Numbered from the stretch's first letter, positions 29,084-38,439 are shown. The stretch is 64,000 nt of DNA from Methanosarcina siciliae T4/M (GCF_000970085.1 NZ_CP009506.1:1054001-1118000), one strand, 5' to 3'. Notes: generated by a model from the letters alone, not told the origin. Made by a program: numbers and translations.

Positions 29084-30358
29084 ATGAAGTTTGCCTTTCC
29101 AGAAAAAGCCCCGGAGGCTATGAAAAATGGAAATAAAGGATTGAGTTTTGTAGCGGCGGTACTGCTAACAGCCACTCTTCTGACTTCGCCTGCATCTGCA
29201 GTTATCGTTTCAGGAGATACTCATCTTCAGGTTGAAGTCTCGGAAATAACCCCTAACCCTGCGAGGCCCGGAGAAGACCTGCTTATAACAGTCAATATAG
29301 AAAATACCGGTGATGAGCCTGCAGAGAATGTGATAATAGGGATTGAAGAACTTGACCCTTTTATCTTTAAGTACAGCACCTCGGATGTGTACGGTTCCGG
29401 GACCAATACCGAACGCACTTTTCAAATCGAACAGATAAGGCAGCGTTCGAAGGTCCAGGTGGACTTCCATTTCAGGGTCAACTCCGAAGCAAAATCTGGA
29501 GATTACCAGCTTGAATTTACTATCAAAGATGACAGCGGAACAAGCTTTTCAAAAAGGATTCCTATTCGAGTGGAGGGAAACCCTGATCTTGTGCTCACAG
29601 ATACCGGGATCTTTCCGGTAAATGCGGAAAATTCCTCTTCCGGAGCCCTTGTCCCGGGGGAGGAATTTTACCTCAGGACTACAGTCAAAAATGCAGGGAA
29701 CGGAGATGCGAAAAACGTCCGTGTTATCCTCGACCTGAACGGCTCTTCTCCGGTAATTTCCCTGCAGGATAATGTCCGTTTCTTTGAAAACCTGGGTGCC
29801 GGAAGTGTCGAAAACCTGTCTTTCAAACTCCTTTTAGGCAGCAATGCAGGCGTGCAGCCTTACAAGATTCCTCTCCGGATAACCGCCTCAAACGAAGCCG
29901 AAACCCTTCAGATCGACAAGTCCCAGGAAATAGGAGTGAATGTACTGAACCGGGCGAAAATAAATATTGCAAGCCTTAAATTCGACCCTGAGATACCTGA
30001 AAAAGGCCAGCAGGCTTCCATGATCCTGAGGCTTGAAAATGTGGGGGATGGAGAAGCCCGTTTTGTGAAAGCCAGGCTCGAAGGGCTTGATGGAGGCGGC
30101 AATACATATGCTTTTCTTGGAAAACTAAAAAAAGACGATGATGCCCCTGCAGTCTTTATCTTCATTCCTGAAAAGGCAGGAGAACAGGAGGTAACCCTGT
30201 TTGTGGAGTACGAGGACGATTTCGGGGCCCATCAGCTCAGTGAAAACCTGAAGTTCAATGTGATAAGAACAAAAACCAGTATTGTCCCGATTGTCCTGGG
30301 AGCAGTCATTGTACTTGCAGCCGCAGGCTTTTACCTGAAAAAGAAAGGCAAAATCTAA
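29084..30358 (+). CDS. Secreted CARDB-type membrane-anchored protein
   Basis: About 424 residues. A signal peptide (GLSFVAAVLLTATLLTSPAS) is followed by tandem immunoglobulin-like CARDB/COG1361 domains (ITPNPARPGEDLLITVNIEN then TGDEPAENV; DLVLTDTGIFPV, NAGNGDAKNVRVILDL; LRLENVGDGEARFVKARLEG) and a C-terminal membrane anchor ending in a basic tail (VLGAVIVLAAAGFYLKKKGK). ATG 29084 is chosen with GGGA upstream; TTG 29039 and ATG 29120 are alternatives. It precedes an FtsX-type permease and an ATPase by 53 bases and is probably the surface component of that exporter, possibly binding its substrate. Confidence 0.82.
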   Translation: MKFAFPEKAPEAMKNGNKGLSFVAAVLLTATLLTSPASAVIVSGDTHLQVEVSEITPNPARPGEDLLITVNIENTGDEPAENVIIGIEELDPFIFKYSTSDVYGSGTNTERTFQIEQIRQRSKVQVDFHFRVNSEAKSGDYQLEFTIKDDSGTSFSKRIPIRVEGNPDLVLTDTGIFPVNAENSSSGALVPGEEFYLRTTVKNAGNGDAKNVRVILDLNGSSPVISLQDNVRFFENLGAGSVENLSFKLLLGSNAGVQPYKIPLRITASNEAETLQIDKSQEIGVNVLNRAKINIASLKFDPEIPEKGQQASMILRLENVGDGEARFVKARLEGLDGGGNTYAFLGKLKKDDDAPAVFIFIPEKAGEQEVTLFVEYEDDFGAHQLSENLKFNVIRTKTSIVPIVLGAVIVLAAAGFYLKKKGKI

Positions 30359-30411
30359 GCTGGGGAAACGAAAAGAGGAACGTTTCAAATAACCATAAAG
30401 GATGCCCTATT

Positions 30412-31617
30412 ATGCTTGAAAAGGCTAAAGTCTCCTTTTTTCTTGCCAGCCGTTCAATTACTCGCGGCAACAAAGGGATTACAATCTTTACGGTCTTCGT
30501 GCTGACCCTGATATTTATTCAGCTTGTGCTTTTCTCAAGTATTTTGGCAGGAGTTACGCTCAAATTCAATGAGCTGATGGTGGACTACCAGACAGGGAAC
30601 GTGGTGATCGAGCCAAAAGAAGAGGAACATTATATAGAGGATGCATCAGCCCTGCAGAAAAAGATCGAAAGTCTCCCCCGGGTGGTAGGGACTTCGGCCC
30701 GCCTGAAGACCACAGGAACCTTCCGCTACAAAGAAAAAGAGATCGGAGGTACGGTTTACGGGATTGACCCTGCGGATGAATCCTTTGTAACCGGACTTGA
30801 GGGGGCCGTAATAAGCGGGGAGTTTCTCAGCAGGCCCGACAGAGGCGAGATTATTCTGGGCAGGGAGGTTTCTGGAGGTTACGGTGCCCTGATGGAATCA
30901 AGGTCTCTTGGCGGTGTGGAGGTTGGAGACACCATAGAACTTACCATAAGCGGAAAAACCAGGGAATTCAGGGTCAAAGGGATCTATACTACCCTTTTTT
31001 TCCTTGCCGACTCCGGAGCCTACATCAGCCGCGCTGACATGGAAGAGATGCTGGGAGTGGAAAACAAGGATTATGCTCAGGAAATAGCTGTCAAGACCAC
31101 CCCGGGCACGGATGAATATGAGACCCGCACGGCCCTGATGTCCCTCGGTATAAAGGAAAATATCCGTACCTGGCATGAGTTTGCAGGCATCCTCCGCCTC
31201 ATTGAAAACACCCTGGGCCTTGTCAGGAACATTATGAACGCAATAGGCCTTTTGATAGCGTTTGTGATTATCTTCGTGGTAATTTATGTTAATATAGTGA
31301 ATAAGAAACGGCAGATCGGGGTCCAGAAAGCAATAGGGATAGAACAGAATGTGATTGTTGCTTCTTTCGTGCTTCAGGCAATGCTCTACGCCGGCACAGG
31401 GATCATACTCGGCTATGCTTTTATGCGTTTCGGACTTGTTCCTTACACGGTTTCTCACCCTCTCCAGGTCCCCCTGGGTGCTATGAGTCTGAAACTTGAC
31501 GATGCCGAAGCTATAGACAGGGCAGTCCTGCTTTTCCTTGCTTCCGTAATAGGCTCCGTAATCCCGGCGTATAAACTGGCCCAGAAAGATCTTCTTGAAC
31601 TTATCTGGGGGAAGTGA
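30412..31617 (+). CDS. FtsX/MacB-type ABC transporter permease
   Basis: A 401-residue permease. One N-terminal membrane segment (GITIFTVFVLTLIFIQLVLF) is followed by a large extracellular MacB-like periplasmic-core region (about 50-255: KIESLPRVVGTSARLKTTGT, YGIDPADESFVTGLEG, GEIILGREVSGGYGALMESR), then three C-terminal membrane segments of the FtsX domain (NAIGLLIAFVIIFVVIYVNI, KKRQIGVQKAIGIEQNVIVA). This is the four-helix design of MacB/LolC proteins, which transmit force from the ATPase rather than form a channel. It sits between the secreted CARDB protein and its ATPase. Confidence 0.88.
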   Translation: MLEKAKVSFFLASRSITRGNKGITIFTVFVLTLIFIQLVLFSSILAGVTLKFNELMVDYQTGNVVIEPKEEEHYIEDASALQKKIESLPRVVGTSARLKTTGTFRYKEKEIGGTVYGIDPADESFVTGLEGAVISGEFLSRPDRGEIILGREVSGGYGALMESRSLGGVEVGDTIELTISGKTREFRVKGIYTTLFFLADSGAYISRADMEEMLGVENKDYAQEIAVKTTPGTDEYETRTALMSLGIKENIRTWHEFAGILRLIENTLGLVRNIMNAIGLLIAFVIIFVVIYVNIVNKKRQIGVQKAIGIEQNVIVASFVLQAMLYAGTGIILGYAFMRFGLVPYTVSHPLQVPLGAMSLKLDDAEAIDRAVLLFLASVIGSVIPAYKLAQKDLLELIWGK

Positions 31618-31632
31618 GAGGAGGTGAAAAAA

Positions 31633-32367
31633 ATGGAAAATGAAGGGAAGCCTGAACTTGAAATGGAAACAGCTCTCGAAAAGAACGGCGACATAATTAT
31701 TGAAGGAATAGAAATAGTCCGGACCTTCAAAATGGGAGACGTACAGGTAAGGGCGCTCCGGGGAGTAAATGTAAAAATCAGGAGAGGAGAGTTCGTTGCA
31801 ATCATGGGTCCCAGCGGTTCCGGAAAAACCACTCTCTTAAACCAGCTGGGGCTTCTCGATACCCCCAACTCCGGGAAAGTCGTTATAGATAATACAGACA
31901 CCTCCCTCATGTCTGACAAAGAAAAAGGCAAATTCCGCCTCCATAACCTGGGATACGTTTTTCAGGACTATGCCCTCCTGCCGGAACTTGATGCCTCCGA
32001 AAATGTATATATTTCCCTTATGATGCAGGGTAAAACAAAAGAAGAATGCGAATCAGCAGCATCAGAAATCCTCAAAGCCGTCGGCCTTGGCGACCGCCTG
32101 CACCAGCTTCCCTCAAAAATGAGCGGCGGCCAGCAGCAGCGAGTCTCTATTGCCCGCGCCCTTGCCCATTCCCCAAGAGTCCTGTTCGCAGACGAACCCT
32201 GCGCGAACCTGGACTCTCAAACCTCAAGAGAAGTACTCGACCTTTTCAAGAAGTTCAATACGGAAAAAGACCAGACGATAGTAATGGTCACGCATGAAGA
32301 ATGGCACGCTGCATACGCTGATAGGGTGATCAGGTTAAAAGACGGGGTCGTGGAAGAGCGAACTTAA
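31633..32367 (+). CDS. LolD/MacB-type ABC transporter ATPase
   Basis: About 244 residues. Walker A GPSGSGKTTLLN, Q-loop FQDYALLPELDASENV, signature MSGGQQQRVSIARALAHSP, Walker B VLFADEPCANLD and switch His in VMVTHE are all present, so it should be active. It belongs to the LolD/MacB group, whose partners are FtsX-type permeases such as the gene just upstream. AGGAGGTG lies seven bases before ATG 31633, which favours it over GTG 31624. Together with the two preceding genes it forms an export or lipoprotein-release cluster. Confidence 0.92.
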   Translation: MENEGKPELEMETALEKNGDIIIEGIEIVRTFKMGDVQVRALRGVNVKIRRGEFVAIMGPSGSGKTTLLNQLGLLDTPNSGKVVIDNTDTSLMSDKEKGKFRLHNLGYVFQDYALLPELDASENVYISLMMQGKTKEECESAASEILKAVGLGDRLHQLPSKMSGGQQQRVSIARALAHSPRVLFADEPCANLDSQTSREVLDLFKKFNTEKDQTIVMVTHEEWHAAYADRVIRLKDGVVEERT

Positions 32368-32466
32368 GCTTAAACTGCTATTGAACTTAAAATGTTTATC
32401 CGGGCTAACTAGTGTCTTAACCATTTAATTTTTGCTCATCGTTATAAGCTTTGACTCCCTTTATAT

Positions 32467-32760
32467 GTTCATGCTACAATTAAACTTGAAGATTATGAGG
32501 TAAATTTCCTCCACAACTTTGTAAGAAATGGGCATAAAAGTGCGAGAGAACTAACTAGAGCTCGTATTCTCCTTCTCTCAAACCAGCAAAAAGGAGTTGC
32601 AGATATGGTGGAAATCTCAGACGTTTCCAGAAATACTGCTTTGAATATAAGGAAAAGATACCTTGAGGAAGATCTTCCAAATGCTCTTTTTGACAAACCA
32701 ATATCCGGTCAACTTATAAAATATACTGAAAAACATGCTGCAGAAGTAATCGCTTTAGCC
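32467..32760 (+). pseudogene. IS630-family transposase N-terminal fragment
   Basis: Reads LEDYEVNFLHNFVRNGHKSA, RELTRARILLLSNQQKG, ISDVSRNTALNIRKRYLEED, DKPISGQLIKYTEKHAAEVI and ALACS. It is the helix-turn-helix half of an IS630 transposase of a different subtype from the two full copies. At about 32763 the sequence switches abruptly to an ISH3-type transposase, so this end is truncated. Confidence 0.7.
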
Positions 32761-32762
32761 TG

Positions 32763-33238
32763 CAGCAGTTCTCAACACAGTATCAGGATATTGCTTGTGA
32801 AACATCCCTGCGATACCGCCTTAATAAACTAAACATGGATGAACTGATCAAATCGAATGAAAAGATTCTCCTGGACATTGTAATTGACGTCAAGTATCTG
32901 AAAGGCAAAAGAGGAAAAAAGGGACGTGAAAATCTTGGTTTTGTAGTTTTTGGGGTCAAATGGTCTCCAAGAAAGGTCAGTACTGTTTACAGAAGAAGGT
33001 TTGCTATTGAATCTTCATACCGGATGAGGAATCTGGTTAAACCAAAGACATCATCGAAAAACGCCAGTATCAGGTACTTTTATGGTACTTTTATGCACTC
33101 ACATCTTTTCTTCGAAAGAATATAGGGCTATACCTTCAGAAAAAACATTTTACTATTGTTAAGAGAGGACCTCAAATTATAGATGAAGATAGGTTCATAT
33201 TTGAAGTATTTATACTTCTAATGGAGGGATGGTTATGA
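32763..33238 (+). pseudogene. ISH3-family transposase, internally deleted
   Basis: Starts at the junction with the IS630 fragment: QFSTQYQDIACETSLRYRLN and KLNMDELIKSNEKILLDIVI, then a deletion to KGRENLGFVVFGVKWSPRKV and YRRRFAIESSYRMRNLVKPK. A frameshift near 33090 leads to the tail KNIGLYLQKKHFTIVKRGPQ, IIDEDRFIFEVFILLMEGWL. The C-terminal YRRRFAIESSYRM motif with its catalytic Glu (E in IES) is typical of the ISH3/IS4-like group. Not functional. Confidence 0.65.
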
Positions 33239-33464
33239 AAAAAGTTAAGAGTGAGGACAACAGTGTTGGGTTTGAGATTAGGGGATAAAGTAAAGTGAGG
33301 AAAGATTTTAGCGAACTACTGATATTCAGTCTTATCTTGAAACCCTCAGTTGCAATAGTGAGGAGCAAATAACAGAAATAAAATCATAAGCTGGGGATGC
33401 CCCCCCTCCTATCCCCGTATCCAGCGTAGATAACGCGAATAATTTTGACAATAAAAAGAAAATT

Positions 33465-34340
33465 CTAAGCGTAAGGGTCCCTTAACGCCTTATTAACTCC
33501 GAAATTCCTGCGTTCCTCAAGGGTCTTCCGGTTCCCGTCGAGCTTTACCTTTGCAAGCTTCATGACGAGCTCCAGGCCGGGTTTGACCTCCTCGATGGGC
33601 TTTGTCTCGAAAAGGCCTGTTTCGACTGCTTTGGACCAGATGTCATTTCCCGCCCTGGTGCGGACGAAGACCGTGGACCAGCCGTCGGGGCTCCCGACCG
33701 AGCCGGTCGAGATGTCAGCGAGGTTGGAGACATAATCGAGGCAGACGTAGCAACCTGGCTGCCCGTATTTATGGATCGGTTTGAGCGGCGTGCTGGCTAC
33801 GTTCCCGCGCTCGGTATAGACCTGGAACTTACCCTTCCCGATCCTCATCTTCTTTACGGAGCTGAGGCTCTGGTTCGTGTGGTCCTCGACAATGGCCTGT
33901 ATGGAATCGTATAGGAAGTTCTCCATGCAGAAGAGCCCTACTGCGAGGGAGATCTTGCCGGGGACATCCCGCATATTGATGGGATAGAGCTGAGCCTTCC
34001 TGACCGCCTGTATCTGGCAGCAGACGCCGGTGACCCCGACACTGTCAAGACCGAAGGCCCGGGTCGCCTCCTTGAGCCAGGAAATCTGGGGGCTGATGTT
34101 GTACTTAGCCCTCTGTGCCTTGAGGATATCCTTGCGGCTCATCGCGACGAAAGGCCCGGGCTTCCAGGGCAGGTCGCCCTCACCTGCCACAATGGCCCCG
34201 TCGATGATCCCTTCTTCAAGGGCATAGACCATGATGGTGGTGGCGATGCCGCCGTCCTGTGCCTTCTTCAGGATCTCCCTGTCCGTGCTCCGTGCCGAGA
34301 CGCAGGTCGTGTATTTTCCGAGATACGGATCCGAAACCAT
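33465..34340 (-). CDS. frhB: F420-reducing hydrogenase, subunit beta
   Basis: About 291 residues. FrhB carries FAD and a [4Fe-4S] cluster and passes electrons from the hydrogenase to coenzyme F420. The family region is visible in QDGGIATTIMVYALEEGIID, GVTGVCCQIQAVRKAQLYPI, GLFCMENF and HKYGQPGCYVCLDYVSNLAD with the Cys residues for the iron-sulfur cluster. ATG 34340 has GAGGTG upstream; GTG 34349 is the longer alternative. It is the last gene of frhADGB, and the gap to frhG is about ten bases. Confidence 0.93.
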   Translation of the reverse strand: MVSDPYLGKYTTCVSARSTDREILKKAQDGGIATTIMVYALEEGIIDGAIVAGEGDLPWKPGPFVAMSRKDILKAQRAKYNISPQISWLKEATRAFGLDSVGVTGVCCQIQAVRKAQLYPINMRDVPGKISLAVGLFCMENFLYDSIQAIVEDHTNQSLSSVKKMRIGKGKFQVYTERGNVASTPLKPIHKYGQPGCYVCLDYVSNLADISTGSVGSPDGWSTVFVRTRAGNDIWSKAVETGLFETKPIEEVKPGLELVMKLAKVKLDGNRKTLEERRNFGVNKALRDPYA

Positions 34341-34350
34341 CTTTCTCACC

Positions 34351-35139
34351 TCACTTAAGCACGTCTGCGATTAGTTCGCTGATACTCTCGAATTCAGGAA
34401 TCACGTCGAAGTTGAAGAACGACCTCGGGCAGGCGCCATAGCAGGAGCCGCACTTGACGCAGAGGTTAAGGTCACCCTGCGGCTTCCCGAACTCGTGGGT
34501 GATAGCCCGCACGGGACAGGCTGCAGCGCAGGTGCCGCAGCCTATGCAGAGGCCCTGGTTGATCACGTCGTTCATCAGGTCGCAGAAACATCCGGTTGTG
34601 CCTCGCTTCGCAAGGGCCATGAGGGGCTTTAAGTACCTGCCCGCAAGGGCCTTCTGTTCCTCATTTCCCCCCAGGAGCAGGTACGCCATGACAGTGACGT
34701 TCCTTATTAGCTCCGGGCTCGGGGGACATCCGGGGATGTAGACATCCACGTCAATGAGATCCCCGATAGGGAGGAAGGACTCATGCTGGGGCTGGTTGTG
34801 CTGTCCTCCGCGGCAGAACCGTGTGATGTTCCCGTAGGTTGCGCAGGAGCCGAGGGCCACCACGATCCTGGACTTCTTTCGCGTCTCCTTGATATCCTCC
34901 ACCGATTCATGGTCCTGGATGCAGACCGATCCCTCGACGAGCGCCACGTCCATCTCCGGGATATGTCGGACGTCGACGAGCGTGAGGGCGTAGACGAGGT
35001 CGGCGTAGTCGTCCAGGATTTTGAGAAGTCCCTGGTAGATATCGGCCACGGACACGAGGCAGCCGGTACAGCCGCTAAAGTGCACATGCCCGAGCTTGAT
35101 CTTGTTTGCCACTTGTTTCGCCTCCTTTGTAGCTTCCAC
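34351..35139 (-). CDS. frhG: F420-reducing hydrogenase, small subunit gamma
   Basis: A 262-residue small subunit. The N-terminal half binds the proximal [4Fe-4S] cluster (HFSGCTGCLVSVAD, ALGSCATYGNITRFC, IPGCPPSPE). The C-terminal half has two ferredoxin-type clusters (CIGCGTCAAACPVRAITHEF and CVKCGSCYGACP). It relays electrons from the nickel-iron site in FrhA to FrhB. It starts three bases after the frhD stop, consistent with translational coupling. Confidence 0.95.
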   Translation of the reverse strand: MEATKEAKQVANKIKLGHVHFSGCTGCLVSVADIYQGLLKILDDYADLVYALTLVDVRHIPEMDVALVEGSVCIQDHESVEDIKETRKKSRIVVALGSCATYGNITRFCRGGQHNQPQHESFLPIGDLIDVDVYIPGCPPSPELIRNVTVMAYLLLGGNEEQKALAGRYLKPLMALAKRGTTGCFCDLMNDVINQGLCIGCGTCAAACPVRAITHEFGKPQGDLNLCVKCGSCYGACPRSFFNFDVIPEFESISELIADVLK

Positions 35140-35142
35140 TTT

Positions 35143-35622
35143 TTAAGCAATTACATAATTCATCCCGATTTCCTTCAGTATCTCGGATACAGCGTCCGGA
35201 ATGGCTCTCTGTACCTCATCTGTAATCCCGATGATCATCTCAGGGGCAGAAACGTACTTCTTCTGGCATGCAAGGACCCGGACCCGGATATCATCCTTGA
35301 TGTACTGGAGCGGCTCGGTCAGATCCCAGGAGTGGGCGTCCCGGTGGCTCCCGACGGGGAGCTCGTCCACGAAGAGCCACCTGAGTTCGCCGGGTTCCCC
35401 TCCGAAGTCCGCGATGTCCACGATGATAAGAGTCTTCGTGGACTCGGGATTGAGGAGAGTAAAGATGAAATGGGGGCCCCCGAGCCCCGCGTCAACGACC
35501 GTGACGTTCTCGGGAAGCTCAAGTCCCTTGAGACTCTCCACGACTGCGGGTCCGAACCCATCATCCGCATAGAGAGGGTTACCGCAGCCTGCCACCACGA
35601 TCTCAGAGTACAGCGAAGCCAT
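35143..35622 (-). CDS. frhD: Hydrogenase maturation protease
   Basis: A 159-residue HyaD/HycI-type endopeptidase. CGNPLYADDGFGPAVVE with the conserved Asp (here in DDGFG), and the second metal-binding region DAGLGGPHF and DIADFGGEPG are visible. It removes the C-terminal peptide of FrhA after nickel insertion. Its presence, and the order A-D-G-B, marks this as the frh operon rather than the fre-type operon known in some Methanosarcina, which lacks frhD. Confidence 0.93.
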   Translation of the reverse strand: MASLYSEIVVAGCGNPLYADDGFGPAVVESLKGLELPENVTVVDAGLGGPHFIFTLLNPESTKTLIIVDIADFGGEPGELRWLFVDELPVGSHRDAHSWDLTEPLQYIKDDIRVRVLACQKKYVSAPEMIIGITDEVQRAIPDAVSEILKEIGMNYVIA

Positions 35623-35628
35623 TTTCCT

Positions 35629-36999
35629 TCACCACTGCATGAGCTTCCGGGCGACTATCCTGTTCTCCTCGTCCGTTACGATCATGTGGGTTGCGCACGC
35701 GACGCACGGGTCATAGGCCCGGACAACCATCTCGGCGATCTGCCAGGGCGCTCCCGCCAGAGCGCGGCTACAGGTAGGGAGGTTCCAGGTTGTGGGCACA
35801 AGCATCTCATACCACAGAACCTGCCCGCCCTTCACCCGCGCGATGTGGACATCGGTTCCGCGTGGGGCCTCGTTTGCAGCCCAGCCCATGGACCCGTCTC
35901 CCCGGGGGATGTGGTCGGCGAGGACCTTGCCCGAAGTATCCAGGTTGTCAAGGCACTTGAGGATGGTGTAGAAGCAGTTGGGGTACTCCAGCTGCCTGGC
36001 GATGTGCTGGGCGAAGGTGCCCTTCTCGGTGAAGTTCTTGAAAGTAGCGAGTCTTGCTCTCGGACCGACCTCAACCGGCTGGCCGTCGTATGTCGGAACG
36101 GTGTTGCAGGCCTCCATCCGGGGATTGGCTTTAGTGCCGACCTTCGTAGTGCCGCCGATCGGGTAGCTCGGATCCTCAAGATCGATGATAACCTCACCCA
36201 TGTACCAATCCCATGGTTGGGTATCTTTCCACCGGGCAAAGTCCCACATGGGCTTCTCGTCCAGACTGGATGAGCCGTACATAGGAGCTGTGGCCATGAC
36301 CCCCTGGTTGTGGTACCCGAGATTCCTGGGAATCGGGATCTCCTTACCCGCGACATCGGTGAACCCCCTATTCTGCATGTTCCTGATGACCTCTAGCATG
36401 AACTCCATCTGCTCGTGGGCAAGGACGAGGCCTTCCTTTGCCAGGTCTGCCATCTTCTGCTTTGCCCGGGGGCTCACGTTGCGGTACATGCCGCCGACCC
36501 TCGGATTGGAGGGGTGGATCGCCTCGCCGCCTGCGACGGCTATAATGGTCTGTGCAATCTCACGGATGCGGAAAATCCTCTCCGCAACGCTCCTGAAAGG
36601 CTGCTCCTTGGAAAACGGGTTGATCTTCGTCTCCTTCCCGGGTAGGTAAAAGTCCGGGAGGATCAGGATATTGTGCAGGGCATGGCTGTGGAGGCGGTTC
36701 GCGGCATGGAGAATGACCCGCAGGAGCTTTGCATCCGTGGGGATTTCGCAGCCAATCGAGGTCTCCATAGCCTCGATGCTTGCCAGGGTGTGGGGAATGG
36801 GACAGATACCACAGACCCGAGATGCAATCTTCGGAACCTGTTCCATCGTCTTACCTATAGCGAGCTTCTCAATACCCCTTACCGGGGTGATGGAGAGCCA
36901 GTCTCCTCGCTCGACGATACCCCGATCATTCACCTTCAGGGTGAGCTTGGAGTGGCCTTCATGTCTAGTTGTCGGAGAGATCTCTACAACTTTCGTCAA
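35629..36999 (-). CDS. frhA: F420-reducing [NiFe] hydrogenase, large subunit alpha
   Basis: A 456-residue large subunit. The nickel-iron site ligands are C63 and C66 (RVCGICPIPHTLAS) and C432 and C435 (DPCVACATH). The 18 residues after H438 are probably cut off by FrhD during maturation. The enzyme oxidises H2 and reduces F420 in the cytoplasm, feeding CO2 reduction to methane, or runs backwards. It is the first gene of the operon; its leader holds three 18-bp repeats. No other hydrogenase genes are nearby. Confidence 0.96.
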   Translation of the reverse strand: MTKVVEISPTTRHEGHSKLTLKVNDRGIVERGDWLSITPVRGIEKLAIGKTMEQVPKIASRVCGICPIPHTLASIEAMETSIGCEIPTDAKLLRVILHAANRLHSHALHNILILPDFYLPGKETKINPFSKEQPFRSVAERIFRIREIAQTIIAVAGGEAIHPSNPRVGGMYRNVSPRAKQKMADLAKEGLVLAHEQMEFMLEVIRNMQNRGFTDVAGKEIPIPRNLGYHNQGVMATAPMYGSSSLDEKPMWDFARWKDTQPWDWYMGEVIIDLEDPSYPIGGTTKVGTKANPRMEACNTVPTYDGQPVEVGPRARLATFKNFTEKGTFAQHIARQLEYPNCFYTILKCLDNLDTSGKVLADHIPRGDGSMGWAANEAPRGTDVHIARVKGGQVLWYEMLVPTTWNLPTCSRALAGAPWQIAEMVVRAYDPCVACATHMIVTDEENRIVARKLMQW

Positions 37000-37719
37000 T
37001 GGTATCCCCCTCGCTTTTGATTCAGTGCTCTTGTATTTTCCCCTTCCGAAGAGTCACTATTATAGTGATATAATCGGTTGTAATGATATAATCGGTTATA
37101 GTGATATAATATTACATTCTGGATATCCTGGTTCAGACCAGGTTCTTCAGCTAATAATGCACTCCAGACGGAGTGCACACCTTCCCTACCATTTCCGGTC
37201 TCCGTAAAATTATCGAGTTTTTGGGAGGAAGGGAAACCTGATCTCTTAAAATATATACCAGGGCCATGGAGCAAGAATTGGAGTTGAAGTTTATCGCCGT
37301 TTATTGTTTTAAATACATCTTCAAAGAAATTCTTACAAAAAAATCCATTTATATATAATCTTTTAAATTTAGCCAGGTTATGAGAATAAACATTCTCAAT
37401 AAAATCAATGATTTTGGCTTGAATCCCACAATTAATTAGTCACATAAAATCAGTTCTCGGGATTTACTTCGCTTCTCTTTCCCTGAGTCTTGAAACTCCA
37501 ACCCCCGAAGCTTTATTTTTTGATTTCCGATAAACTCAGAAAAACGGTGCTTAACCAGAGATTTGTGCACGCTCTCAGCAAGTATCTCTAAATACCCTGC
37601 TACTTTAACAGTACGAATCGGAAAAACATAGAAATCATCAAAGAGGCGAATAGTCAGACTAAACATCAAGTACTGCATAATAAGTACTGCATAATAAGAG
37701 GTAATGGGGGATTATTATT
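37000..37719. other. Intergenic region between frhA and CDGSH gene
   Basis: Holds the frh leader with three 18-bp repeats (listed separately). An 80-codon frame at 37436-37678 (minus strand) has no recognisable domain and weak start; it may be a fragment. AAGTACTGCATAAT is repeated directly at 37669-37696, just before the CDGSH gene, possibly part of its promoter. Confidence 0.45.
37061..37114 (-). promoter_or_regulatory. Three 18-bp iterons in the frh leader
   Basis: TATAGTGATATAATCGGT (37061-37078), TGTAATGATATAATCGGT (37079-37096) and TATAGTGATATAATATTA (37097-37114), 62-115 bases upstream of the frhA start. The shared core TGATATAAT also resembles TATA elements. Repeats spaced 18 bases apart bring the same face of the DNA back after less than two turns, so cooperative binding of a regulator is plausible, but the protein is unknown. 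Confidence 0.55.
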
Positions 37720-38439
37720 ATGGCAGTCAATGAGAAAGAAATGAGGATTAAGATAATAAAAGACGGACCGTATCGGGTTACAGGTAAAGTGCCGTTTTTA
37801 GAACAGGTAATTGTCACCGATGACGCCGGCCACACAAGAGATTTAATTGATATAAAGGAATACCCCCGGCGGGAATCCTATATTTTGTGCCGCTGTGGCT
37901 CATCAGAAAAAAAGCCCTTCTGTGATGGGACCCACCGCAAGATCGGTTTTGACGGTAGTGAAACAGCCAGTAGAAAGCCTTACCTGGAGAAAGCGGAAAC
38001 TTTTGAAGGTCCTGATCTAAAACTCACCGATGCCCCCGAGCTCTGCGATCATTCCCGTTTCTGCCAGCGGTCTGGCGGAATAAGGAATCTCATACAAAAA
38101 TCAGACGACCCGGAAGCCCAACAAACCGCCATAGAGGAAGCCATGATCTGCCCGTCGGGACGGCTGGTCCTGTGGGACAAGAAAACAGGCAAACCCTTTG
38201 AAAAAAAATTTGAACCATCTATTGTACTGGTTCACGACAGACAAAAAAGTTGTGAAGGCCCTCTCTGGGTTCGAGGCGGTGTCCTCATCGAATCTGCAGA
38301 TGGCAGCATGTACGAATCCCGGAACAGAGTAACCCTCTGCCGCTGTGGGAAGTCAGAGAACAAGCCCTATTGTGACGGCAGCCACTGGATGAATAGCCAG
38401 CAGAAGCTCGAGTTCAGGAAAAAATGGGGCCTGGAATGA
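37720..38439 (+). CDS. Iron-sulfur protein with two CDGSH domains
   Basis: A 239-residue protein. Two CDGSH zinc-finger-like [2Fe-2S] motifs are present: C57, C59, C68, H72 (CRCGSSEKKPFCDGTH) and C207, C209, C218, H222 (CRCGKSENKPYCDGSH). Between them is a third iron-sulfur-type region with CDHSRFCQRSGG and MICPSGRLVLWD (a divergent 4Fe-4S or MitoNEET-associated domain). The arrangement is known in archaea and bacteria as a cytosolic iron-sulfur protein, likely in redox sensing or electron transfer. The ATG follows GGGG within the expected distance. Confidence 0.85.
   Translation: MAVNEKEMRIKIIKDGPYRVTGKVPFLEQVIVTDDAGHTRDLIDIKEYPRRESYILCRCGSSEKKPFCDGTHRKIGFDGSETASRKPYLEKAETFEGPDLKLTDAPELCDHSRFCQRSGGIRNLIQKSDDPEAQQTAIEEAMICPSGRLVLWDKKTGKPFEKKFEPSIVLVHDRQKSCEGPLWVRGGVLIESADGSMYESRNRVTLCRCGKSENKPYCDGSHWMNSQQKLEFRKKWGLE

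Noticed and set aside
34783..36273. Long open frame on the plus strand (496 codons)
   Set aside because: It is antisense to frhG, frhD and frhA, whose products are clearly recognisable; codon bias creates the open frame.
37436..37678. 80-codon minus-strand frame
   Set aside because: No recognisable domain and weak start; not supported enough for a gene call.
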